Shown here in pieces: positions 1 through 7,840 of a stretch of 41,077 nt of DNA. The notes beneath the pieces were generated by a model. It had not been told where the DNA came from, did no database searches, and saw only the letters and a program-made list of their open reading frames with translations. Source of the stretch: Nitrospira sp. GTDB taxonomy: Bacteria; Nitrospirota; Nitrospiria; Nitrospirales; UBA8639. Location of the stretch: the NCBI GenBank assembly GCA_020430245.1, contig JAGQKG010000004.1, positions 1 to 41,077 of the forward strand, read 5' to 3'. The first letter of the stretch is position 1. Each line of letters begins with the position of its first letter. The position numbers and the translations under genes are program-made.

Positions 1-105
1 CGTCGATTATTAAAGTATACATTTGATAGCCTCCTGGTTGGTGATGGAACGTCCATACTCACTGGAGCTAAACCCGTACTTGAACAATTGTTGGCAAAGA
101 AATGA
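1..105 (+). CDS. C-terminal end of an unidentified protein (partial)
   Basis: Frame 1 is open from the first base to a TGA at 103-105 and encodes 34 residues ending in ...GAKPVLEQLLAKK. The segment containing FDSLLVGDGTSIL has the look of a folded C-terminus. It is faintly reminiscent of MBL-fold hydrolase tails, but that is only an impression. The start lies outside the window, so family and length cannot be judged. About 60 bp separate it from the next gene on the same strand, so co-transcription is possible. Confidence 0.5.
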   Translation, partial: RRLLKYTFDSLLVGDGTSILTGAKPVLEQLLAKK

Positions 106-168
106 AACCAAAACCTAAAAATGGCCTGGAAAGTTTTTCATCTACACTGTGACGTCAAGTGAGTATTC

Positions 169-972
169 ATGGCCTGGTCCCAATCCGCCAATCTCAATTC
201 TTTAGGCAATCGCCACTTTTCCAAAGGGTTTTATACAGAAGCCTTCCAATGTTATGCGCAGGCTCTGGAAGTTGATCGTCAAAATGGAGATCAACGGTCG
301 TTGGCCACAACACTGGGGAATTTGGGTAATATATGTGCCGTGAGTGGTCGCCGAGAACAAGCCAGAGCTTACTATATTGAGGTGTTAGAGCTTCAAAAAA
401 TTCTTGGGGATGATCGGGGAATTAGTACGACTTTAGCCAATTTGGGGAACCTTTCAGCCGATGTTGCCGAATGGGAACGCGCCCAGGCTTATTATCTCGA
501 AGCTTTGGATTTAATGAATCAGTTATCTGACTATGCCGGAAAAGCGGTTTTACTCTCTGATTTGGGATTAGTCGCGAGGGAAACAGGTAAGGAAGAGGAT
601 GCGCTCCATTATTATCAAGAATCCTTAATCTTAATGCGCCGGGTTGGAAATGAAGCTGGACAATCGGATGTCTTTCGTATGATGGCACGGTTGTATTTAA
701 GTCAACGACGATTTGAGGAAGCGAAGTCCTGTACCTTAACCAGCCTGGATGTTGCCAGGCGGTTGAAAGATGAACTTCGAATGGGCGGTGCTTGGTATGT
801 TCTGGCCAATTGCCATGAGGCCCAAGGTCAATGGAGTCAAGCCGTACAATATTTACAAAAAGTCGTTCACATAGATCAAAAATACCAACTGCCAAAACTC
901 GACGAAAATACACAACGCTTAGAGGCGTTAAAATCCCAGTTAATGGCCAGAACCGGCATAACGCATGAGTGA
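169..972 (+). CDS. Tetratricopeptide repeat (TPR) protein
   Basis: A 267-residue protein made almost wholly of TPR units with a period near 40 residues, as in kinesin-light-chain-type TPRs. Recurrent patterns such as LGNLGNICAVSGRREQARAYY and LANLGNLSADVAEWERAQAYY recur from about residue 10 to 240. There is no signal peptide or membrane segment, so it is probably a cytoplasmic scaffold for protein contacts. The ATG at 169 has only a weak upstream GTGAG. Its last 8 bases overlap the start of the next gene (ATGAGTGA), which suggests translational coupling and a joint function. The partner is not known. Confidence 0.85.
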   Translation: MAWSQSANLNSLGNRHFSKGFYTEAFQCYAQALEVDRQNGDQRSLATTLGNLGNICAVSGRREQARAYYIEVLELQKILGDDRGISTTLANLGNLSADVAEWERAQAYYLEALDLMNQLSDYAGKAVLLSDLGLVARETGKEEDALHYYQESLILMRRVGNEAGQSDVFRMMARLYLSQRRFEEAKSCTLTSLDVARRLKDELRMGGAWYVLANCHEAQGQWSQAVQYLQKVVHIDQKYQLPKLDENTQRLEALKSQLMARTGITHE

Positions 973-1405
973 GTCTTTCACCCCTTCAACTCTATGGCCT
1001 GAAGCCAAGAATTCTCTTGTGAAGGAAATTCAGGGGTGGATGGATATTCATTCTACGGATGCTTTAACTCTTCCCTTACCCGACGAGGACTGGTTGCTTG
1101 AAATCACCGCTGAGGGCAAATTGGTATGCATGGCGGGATACGACATGGAAGATATGAAAAGCATGCTGTCGGATGGGACCCCAGAAGATTTAGGAACCGA
1201 CGAACTTGCGAAACAAGCCAAGTTCTATCTACAACAAACTGTTTCCAAATATCGGCCAAAACTTATGCACCTAGGTTTCACGGAACGAATTGAGATGAAT
1301 GAGTCGCATGTTGCCGCATACTATGAACGCCCTGTCGACTTCAGGGACCTTGTCGATCTCCATCAACAAATCAACACGTGTTTGACATGGTTCTCCCCTC
1401 GCTAA
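965..1405 (+). CDS. Hypothetical protein coupled to the TPR protein
   Basis: A 146-residue soluble, acidic protein that I do not recognise. It begins MSESFTPSTLWPEAKNSLVK and has no signal peptide, membrane segment or cysteine motif. Its start codon lies inside the end of the TPR gene (8-bp overlap), which is the best evidence that it is real and made together with that protein. A role as client or partner of the TPR scaffold is inference from the overlap only. Confidence 0.75.
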   Translation: MSESFTPSTLWPEAKNSLVKEIQGWMDIHSTDALTLPLPDEDWLLEITAEGKLVCMAGYDMEDMKSMLSDGTPEDLGTDELAKQAKFYLQQTVSKYRPKLMHLGFTERIEMNESHVAAYYERPVDFRDLVDLHQQINTCLTWFSPR

Positions 1406-1472
1406 CGATATATCCGATTCCCGCATCGAACCACTCACTCGCGTTAGTCAGATCGTCACGAAATCGATTCTA

Positions 1473-2483
1473 ATGACCATCAAATCCTTCAAACAATTTC
1501 GGGACGCCCTTTATGCGTTTCGATTGCCAAGAATTATTTTTTCCGCATTAGACCTCAATTTATTTACGAAGATGGATGATCGGGATTGGACCATTCCTGA
1601 GTTAGCCAAATGTGTGCGGGTCAGTCAACGTGGACTCGCAATTTTATGCCGGAATCTTGCCAGCGTAGGGTTATTAGTTAAGTCACAGTCACGGTACCAT
1701 CTTGCTCCGTTTTCCAAACGCTATCTCCAAAAATCCAGCCCGGACTTTCGAGGAGACTATCTAGAGCTCATGCAGCGTCAATGGAGCGAATGGTCTGATC
1801 TAACCGAAATCATTCGAGTGGGTCAGCCACGGGACAGCGAAGAACCGGAAACCCCGGAATATCGACGATCGTTTTCCTTGGCTATGCATCATCGCTCCAT
1901 CCAATCGGCCAGGGAGGTTGCACAACAGATTTCTCTGAAAACGGATCGCACCCTTCTGGATTTAGGCGGTGGACCAGGCACCTACGCTCTGGCCTTTTTA
2001 GCGAAGAATCCAAGACTGCACGCGACAGTGATGGATCGACCTGCCGCTCTGGATGTTGCGCGTAGACTGGCGGAGCAGACTTCTTTGGGAACCCGCTTGA
2101 CCTACCAAGCTGGTGATTTTTTAACAGCACGTATTGCAGGAACGTATGATGTAGTCTGGTATTCCAATGTGCTCCATATCTATTCTCCTGCAGACAACCT
2201 GAAAATATTCAAAAAAATTAAACGAATTCTCAACCCCGGCGGACGGCTGCTCATTCAAGATACCTTTTTGCAGGATTCAAAAGAACTTCAGCCTCTTGAA
2301 GCAAATCTCTTTGCCGTCTCCATGTTGCTCTATACCCAGAAGGGCAACACCTATTCCGTGCGAGATGTGCGAGAGTGGCTTCAGGCAGCCGGACTTGCTC
2401 GTTCGCGGGTTTTTCATCTAAAAGAGGGAACCGGAGATTGGGAGGGCCAATTGATTGAAGGACGCTTTCCGCGTTCTAGGTAA
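1473..2483 (+). CDS. SAM-dependent O-methyltransferase-like protein (Methyltransf_2 type)
   Basis: 336 residues with the two-part layout of the plant-type/acetylserotonin O-methyltransferase family. The N-terminal winged-helix dimerisation region (about 10-90; FSALDLNLFTKM, then a helix-turn-helix-like VRVSQRGLAILCRNLASVGLL) is followed by a Rossmann SAM-binding domain. Motif I is LLDLGGGPG at residues 161-169; later NVLHIYS (232-238) and LNPGGRLLIQD (253-263) match the family's post-I motifs. His235 occupies the place of a possible catalytic base. Such enzymes act on small molecules such as quinone, carotenoid or polyketide precursors; the substrate cannot be read here. It is preceded by 67 bp without a clear Shine-Dalgarno. 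Confidence 0.85.
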   Translation: MTIKSFKQFRDALYAFRLPRIIFSALDLNLFTKMDDRDWTIPELAKCVRVSQRGLAILCRNLASVGLLVKSQSRYHLAPFSKRYLQKSSPDFRGDYLELMQRQWSEWSDLTEIIRVGQPRDSEEPETPEYRRSFSLAMHHRSIQSAREVAQQISLKTDRTLLDLGGGPGTYALAFLAKNPRLHATVMDRPAALDVARRLAEQTSLGTRLTYQAGDFLTARIAGTYDVVWYSNVLHIYSPADNLKIFKKIKRILNPGGRLLIQDTFLQDSKELQPLEANLFAVSMLLYTQKGNTYSVRDVREWLQAAGLARSRVFHLKEGTGDWEGQLIEGRFPRSR

Positions 2484-2629
2484 CTCTTATTTATGGCTTC
2501 TCAAATCCCAAGACCCAGTACCCCATAATTCTGAAAATGCTAGTATTGACAATCCTTCCTTTTTTAGTTTTTAAAGCTATACCCTTGGCTTGAATGTACA
2601 AAGCGAACCATTTCCGGTGGATGTTTTGC

Positions 2630-4807
2630 TCAAGTCTGCCGGTGTTCAGATTTTGGCGAGACACTCTGGGTTAGAGAAGCCGATGTGGGTGCTGGAGAAC
2701 TTGGGAGATTCACAAGAAATGTGCTTCCCCCTCCTCTTACACTTTGGACTTCAATACTTCCGCGATGTTCTTGAATGATTTGGTGGGCAATGGCCAGTCC
2801 CAAACCTGTTCCCTCATGTTCCTGACTCAGGTGTTTTGTGGTGAAAAAAGGATCAAAAATATGCTCAATGTCTTCCGGATTTATCCCTTTTCCGGTATCT
2901 TGAATATCCACCTGCACCCAATTCTGAATCAGACCTGCTCCAATCTTTCGAGTCCGCACCGTTAACACGCCACCCTCTGGGAGCATGGATTCCACGGCAT
3001 TAAACAATAAATTGAGGAATACTTGCTTCAATTGTTGCCGATCGGCAAAGACCTTTGGCAACCCATGAGCTAAATCGGTTTCGACGACAATTAATTCATG
3101 AGAGGGCCGAATTCTGAGGGTATACAGACAGGATTCCACAATATCATTGAGATCTTCTTCTTTGAGAAACGGTTCCATCGGTTTGGCATAATCCAAGATC
3201 TCTCGAGTGAGTCGTTCAATTCGAAACACATCTTCCTTGACGACCTTACTGAATCGAACAAGAAACTGTTCATCATCTTTTCGTTCAGGTGCAAGATCTA
3301 CAAAGGCTTTGATCGATGTCAGGGGATTTCTAATTTCATGAGCCAATCCGCCTGCCATGGTCTCTAGAGAACGAAGCCGATCAGTTCGACGAACCAACGA
3401 CTGAGAGCGCTTGAGCTCTTCATACAGTAAGGCATTGTCTAACGCCACAGAGGCTTCTTGGGATAGGGTGGTTAATAAATCCAGATCCTGGGTCGTATAC
3501 CCTCCTCCGCTTTTCGTATTAGGCCCAAACACACAAAAGCCTAAGAGCCGTGTTTTGTTGACCAAGGGCAAACAGACTTCTGTGCCAATGTCAGCGAGCT
3601 GCGCGATGACGGCTTCAGAGTCAGAGTTGATGGTAGAGAGTTCCAATTCATGGATGACAAAACAGGACGTGCCTTGTCTCCACATTTCTAACAACGTAGG
3701 GGTTTTATGCAAATAGAGGACTGGAAGATCTGTGGAGGATTTCCCAAAACTGGATACCGGACGATAATCCTGACTGGTGGAACTTCGTAAATATAACACT
3801 CCCCATTGCAAACCTAATGTGGGACAAATGGATTCCACGATAGTCGCCGTCAAATCTTTTAATTCCAGTATGGAGAGGAGAGACTTAGAAAAATGTACCA
3901 CCGTTTCATGTCGGTTATATCGTTCCTTGAACAGGGATTTCGTGATTAATGTTTTTGCTTCCCGTTTCAAGGAGGACGCTCCAAGCACCAGGATGAGCAA
4001 TACGCTCAGTTCCACAAAGGAATAGGCGATATTAATTTCCCCAAAATAGAGACTTTGGCCAAGGAGGAGGATCGGATAGGCAGGGAAAGCCACAAGCGCT
4101 AACAAAAGGCTTCCCGTAATGCTTCGCTCAACAGCCGTCCCGAGATCCATGAGTCGGTATCGTAGGAGCGTGTAGGCTACGACGGACGTATAGACGGTCA
4201 GGAGGATTGTTCCGTTCGGAGGGATTTCAATTCCATACCAGAGTGGAAAAGTCGTCATCCCCCCTAAGTACGCAATGACGGACCCGATAGTGAGGAGGAA
4301 AAATCGTGAACGTTCATGACCGGTTCTGGTCCGTGCTCCCCGGTAGAGCAACCATGTTCCATAAATAGTCGATAGCCCAAACCCCAGTAGATAGATATGG
4401 AAAAAGGGACCGGGTTTCGGCCAAAAAGGGAAATCACCGACATGATGGACATCAGCCACAAAATAGGTGGTAAAATTCGCGAAGAAATAAATAAAGCTAG
4501 CTCCCCATCCAAGACGGATAAGCCCTTTATTCGTTTCCACATCATCCAATAGAGACAGGACATGCCACAGGTAGGCTGGGGGCAGAAAGATTGCTCCCGC
4601 CATTAACAATCGAACAAAGAGTAAAGCGAGATCGTGAGTGGAGGAAAGGTGCCATGCGCAATACCCATATCCCCAAATGGCGGCAGCTAAACAATACAGG
4701 GCATAGGCCTGATGTTTGGAGCTATGAGGGTTTTTGGCATAGACAATAAGGCCGGAGGCTGTAGCAGCCAGACCATTCAGGAGTCCACTGAAGGCGTAAA
4801 AATTCAC
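2630..4807 (-). CDS. Membrane sensor histidine kinase with GAF domain
   Basis: 725 residues. Residues 1-280 contain eight or so hydrophobic segments, like the 7TM sensor module of histidine kinases and PrsK-like kinases. Residues about 300-460 look like a GAF domain (ending ...LSQEASVALDNALLYEEL). The dimerisation/phosphoacceptor helix holds GGLAHEIRNPL with His490. The ATPase domain has the N box (Asn603), G1 DTGKG (637-641), F box FDPFF (651-655) and G2 GTGLGL (667-672), so it should be active. The start is GTG with a weak ribosome site. No response regulator gene is adjacent, so its partner is unknown. PrsK identity is possible but not shown. Confidence 0.9.
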   Translation of the reverse strand: MNFYAFSGLLNGLAATASGLIVYAKNPHSSKHQAYALYCLAAAIWGYGYCAWHLSSTHDLALLFVRLLMAGAIFLPPAYLWHVLSLLDDVETNKGLIRLGWGASFIYFFANFTTYFVADVHHVGDFPFWPKPGPFFHIYLLGFGLSTIYGTWLLYRGARTRTGHERSRFFLLTIGSVIAYLGGMTTFPLWYGIEIPPNGTILLTVYTSVVAYTLLRYRLMDLGTAVERSITGSLLLALVAFPAYPILLLGQSLYFGEINIAYSFVELSVLLILVLGASSLKREAKTLITKSLFKERYNRHETVVHFSKSLLSILELKDLTATIVESICPTLGLQWGVLYLRSSTSQDYRPVSSFGKSSTDLPVLYLHKTPTLLEMWRQGTSCFVIHELELSTINSDSEAVIAQLADIGTEVCLPLVNKTRLLGFCVFGPNTKSGGGYTTQDLDLLTTLSQEASVALDNALLYEELKRSQSLVRRTDRLRSLETMAGGLAHEIRNPLTSIKAFVDLAPERKDDEQFLVRFSKVVKEDVFRIERLTREILDYAKPMEPFLKEEDLNDIVESCLYTLRIRPSHELIVVETDLAHGLPKVFADRQQLKQVFLNLLFNAVESMLPEGGVLTVRTRKIGAGLIQNWVQVDIQDTGKGINPEDIEHIFDPFFTTKHLSQEHEGTGLGLAIAHQIIQEHRGSIEVQSVRGGGSTFLVNLPSSPAPTSASLTQSVSPKSEHRQT

Positions 4808-5048
4808 GTCTAAGACAACGACAGATGAGAGGCCGCACTAGATCATTGGCTATGACACTTTTGAAGGCCTATTGGACAATAAATGTTGGCAGAAGTCAAA
4901 AAAGGGGAGTCCTTAAATGTCGGAGGGACGCCTCCTCTTATGGGTCCATGAACAACACTTCTTGTTCAATCTATACTTATCAATGTCATATTGAAGCCCC
5001 ATCTAGGCTATACCTTAATCCTGAAAAATATGCATAGAAAGAGAACGC

Positions 5049-7379
5049 TTATGCTACCTGCTTCAGCATTCCTGGTAAATGGTTCAGTGTTGGGTATGGT
5101 TCTTCATTCTGGATGATTGGCCTTTGCGCTTGGGCGCAGACGATAGGTTTGTCTAAAACAACGAGATACGCTTGTCCTGCAAAAGTTGAAAAAACGCCCG
5201 CATTCGTACATCCCAAGTTGGCGACGATCGATTCCCATTGGGTTTGATCAAAAAAACAAAATTGTCCTTCTTTTTCAGCCTGTCGGATTTTCCCATAATT
5301 ATTCAATAGATCCCTGGCTTCGTCTCGTTGTTGTGGGAGAGCAGCATTACTGACCAGACTCTGGTAAATACCGGAAAAGTCACCATTTGGTTTTAGATTG
5401 GAAATAACGATTCGTCCACCCGGAGCGAGAACACGATACAGTTCTCGTAAGGTAGCGCCTGGATCCTGGACATATCCAAGCACCAGATTAGAGACAATTC
5501 GGTCAAATTGGTTGTCCGGAAAGGGGAGCGGCTGACCTAAATCTACTTGCGCCCATGACTTTGTGACGAAGGGTATCAGAGAAGTCTTGCCAGTTTGCCA
5601 TTCTCTGGTGGCGGCGAGCATCGCGTTGTTGGCCCGTTTCAACGCGTCAGGAACGATATCAATTCCCACATACTGAATGGCCTTCTCTAGGTACGGAATC
5701 CCACTTGAAATGGTGGAGGAAAGCCTATTCAAAAAATACAATCCCGCATTGCCGTTTCCACACCCGGCATCCAGAAATTGTTGGCCGGGAGTGATCGGGC
5801 CTAAGGTATGAAACACATGGTCAAGGAGTTTCACGTAATCACGGCATTGGGCCACCGACTGAAAGTGGCCTAAGTAATCATGCCAAAAACTTGCCCCGAC
5901 GTCGGTCTCGGCCTGATGTTGAAGCGCAATTTTTTCTCGTCGATTTTGACGTCCCAAGTCTAGTTGATTGGGGGTGTGGATCACATCAGGAGAAGCTTTC
6001 TGATTTACATGCTCATGGCACTGTGCGATGAGTTGTCGATAGGTTTCACGGGCTCTTTTGGGGTTTTCTTGTAGACGATGCAATGCATCAGGCACCACCA
6101 TCCCATGCTCAAGCCGTCGACCTAATGCGTTTCGAAACGCCTGAAGATCATCGGGAGCGACCCAGGCATCGTTTTCGGCGGAAACCAGTATGACGGGGGA
6201 GGTTAAGGATTCCGCGTCAATCAGTGTGTGTTCAAGTGTGACAAATTTGTTGGCAATGGCATCACCCAAAAATTGATTCCGCACATTAAAGCCCAAAAAA
6301 TTCGCCGAGTCAGGGCACTGGCCATTCCCATAGGCTGCGAAGAGATCTTCCTGGTGAACCGTGGCTGCAGACCGTTGAACATTGACAATGCTCATGAGCA
6401 TGATCAAAAGGGATAATGATGGACATTCAGCCTCGGCTTTGAGGGCGACTCGCGAAGCTAAACTTGCGGCCACACCGATAATTGCTGCGTGCGGCCAAGT
6501 GGCCCTGACATAACGCGTCACGGTTTGGAAATCATTCTTCATTGATGAAAGGGCTACCTGATAGTGCAGTCCATCACTTTCGCCCACATGATTGGTATGG
6601 TCATAGCGCACGACACGAAATCCATTGCTGGCAAAGTAATACGCCAAGGTTAAATAGTCCCGCTTGGTTTCTCCATACCCCGGGGCAATAACGACGACAG
6701 GTTGTTCTGTTGAGCTTCTTTGAAAAGGTCGGTCATGGTAGGCGCTAATCCGCTGTCCATTGTCTTTTTCTATGGTAAGACGACTGCTGGACACGCCCGT
6801 TTTTTGAGGAATAAGGGACCTGTCTTTCATCTCTTCTTTCTTCTCACGAAGAGGAATACTTGATATTGGGCCGGAGCGTTTGTAGTTTTGAATTTTCCAG
6901 GAAGATTTGAACGAACCTTCTAAAACCTGTCCATACACCATGAGGCCCTCTCCTTGAGGCAGCAGACCTCTCCTACCTGACAACAAAGGACCAGTGGGAT
7001 CATTCTCTGCTGAACAGTGTAGAAGAATGTCTGTTGTCCCTTCCCAAGCGGTCTGACCTGATTCCACATGTAGATCTTTTATCATTCCCTGGAATGTTTT
7101 CAGGGAATACTCTTGATCTGAAACGCAATATTTCAACTCAATGATCTGCGAGAGTTCTATCGGAGGAAATCCGGTCAGACGCAATTGCACATTGTTCTCG
7201 TGCCATCCAATAAGGTACCCCTTCCAAGTCCCTCCGAGACAATGCAAACAAAAGGGAAGTGGGAAGAGGTCACGTACTTCAAAAAGTTCACTGGGAACTA
7301 TCTCCTGAGTTAACTGCTTCCACCCGACAAATTGATTCATTGAAGTCATACCTGCCAACTCTGATGTCAATGTGCTCAT
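5049..7379 (-). CDS. Fusion protein: LuxD-type acyltransferase/hydrolase plus SAM methyltransferase
   Basis: 776 residues from the ATG at 7379, chosen over an in-frame GTG at 7391 because GAGGG sits 6-8 bases before it. Residues 1-185 match no family I recognise. Residues about 195-460 are an alpha/beta hydrolase of the LuxD acyl-transferase/thioesterase type: VVVIAPGYGETKRDY, then AASLASRVAL with nucleophile Ser306, Asp404 (ENDAW) and His434 followed by LQEN, matching the H-x-x-x-E-N layout of LuxD. Residues about 490-735 are a class I methyltransferase with motif I FLDAGCGNGNAG (535-546) and the later LYRVLAPGGRIVISNL. Both active sites look intact. A role in moving and then methylating an acyl group is inference. 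It is followed by the histidine kinase gene after 241 bp. Confidence 0.85.
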   Translation of the reverse strand: MSTLTSELAGMTSMNQFVGWKQLTQEIVPSELFEVRDLFPLPFCLHCLGGTWKGYLIGWHENNVQLRLTGFPPIELSQIIELKYCVSDQEYSLKTFQGMIKDLHVESGQTAWEGTTDILLHCSAENDPTGPLLSGRRGLLPQGEGLMVYGQVLEGSFKSSWKIQNYKRSGPISSIPLREKKEEMKDRSLIPQKTGVSSSRLTIEKDNGQRISAYHDRPFQRSSTEQPVVVIAPGYGETKRDYLTLAYYFASNGFRVVRYDHTNHVGESDGLHYQVALSSMKNDFQTVTRYVRATWPHAAIIGVAASLASRVALKAEAECPSLSLLIMLMSIVNVQRSAATVHQEDLFAAYGNGQCPDSANFLGFNVRNQFLGDAIANKFVTLEHTLIDAESLTSPVILVSAENDAWVAPDDLQAFRNALGRRLEHGMVVPDALHRLQENPKRARETYRQLIAQCHEHVNQKASPDVIHTPNQLDLGRQNRREKIALQHQAETDVGASFWHDYLGHFQSVAQCRDYVKLLDHVFHTLGPITPGQQFLDAGCGNGNAGLYFLNRLSSTISSGIPYLEKAIQYVGIDIVPDALKRANNAMLAATREWQTGKTSLIPFVTKSWAQVDLGQPLPFPDNQFDRIVSNLVLGYVQDPGATLRELYRVLAPGGRIVISNLKPNGDFSGIYQSLVSNAALPQQRDEARDLLNNYGKIRQAEKEGQFCFFDQTQWESIVANLGCTNAGVFSTFAGQAYLVVLDKPIVCAQAQRPIIQNEEPYPTLNHLPGMLKQVA

Positions 7380-7391
7380 GCGATCCCTCAC

Positions 7392-7724
7392 TTCAGATAA
7401 GTGTTAATACCTAGTATTTGACGCAAGACTTTCCCTGGATCTCAAAAGATCCTCATGTCCGCATCAGCCTGTGATAGAAGAGGGGCGAGAGATGAAACGA
7501 CTTACATCGTTTCGGTCATTGATACAGGAGTATGGTCCGCCATGGAGTTTGGTATCAATTCTACTCTCTTACATTGGACACTAGAGCAACCTGAGTGCCA
7601 GAATTTCCGAACAAAAGACTACAAACCATTTTTAAGAGAAAACCTCAGAGTTTACTAGGAAAAATTTGCCCCAATATTTTTTCTGAACTCTACACAGTGC
7701 ATATTTTTCTAAGTCTTATCTGTC
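7392..7724. other. Intergenic region, no gene supported
   Basis: This is the first part of the divergent gap between the fusion gene (minus) and the EF-G paralogue (plus). An open frame at 7455-7658 has no ribosome site and an uncharacteristic composition, so I do not call it. A perfect 6-bp inverted repeat with a 4-base centre (GGATCT...AGATCC, 7437-7452) lies about 60 bp before the fusion gene and could be an operator. It has no T-run, so it is not a terminator. Confidence 0.4.
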
Positions 7725-7766
7725 GATCTCCTGACGATAAATTAAAAAGAGCGTTGATCTCCTGAC
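7725..7766 (+). repeat. Direct repeat GATCTCCTGAC, two copies 31 bp apart
   Basis: The 11-base word GATCTCCTGAC occurs at 7725-7735 and 7756-7766. The 31-bp pitch is close to three DNA turns, so both copies would face the same side of the helix. The nearer copy ends about 20 bp before the -35 box of the promoter at 7787, a usual position for an activator. No regulator is identified. Confidence 0.5.
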
Positions 7767-7786
7767 AGCTCATTTTTTCTTTTTCA

Positions 7787-7815
7787 TTGACACTCTTTCC
7801 TCTCCTACCTAAAAT
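7787..7815 (+). promoter_or_regulatory. Sigma-70-type promoter of the EF-G paralogue
   Basis: TTGACA at 7787-7792, a 17-bp spacer and TAAAAT at 7810-7815. Transcription should begin near 7822, leaving a leader of about 20 bases that contains AGGAGG at 7830-7835 just before the ATG at 7841. Boxes, spacing and ribosome site are all near consensus, implying strong expression. Confidence 0.7.
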
Positions 7816-7840
7816 TCAAGAAAATTGAGAGGAGGTTCGC

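Noticed and set aside
2544..2590. TTGACA near 2546 after the methyltransferase gene
   Set aside because: No good -10 at the right distance, and the only thing downstream on that strand is antisense to the histidine kinase.
4825..5037. 70-residue plus-strand frame between the histidine kinase and fusion genes
   Set aside because: Low-quality composition and no ribosome site. The GGAGG/CCTCC mini-hairpin at 4922-4935 lacks a T-run, so it is not a terminator either.
7455..7658. 67-residue plus-strand frame in the intergenic gap
   Set aside because: No ribosome site, no promoter placed for it, no family resemblance.
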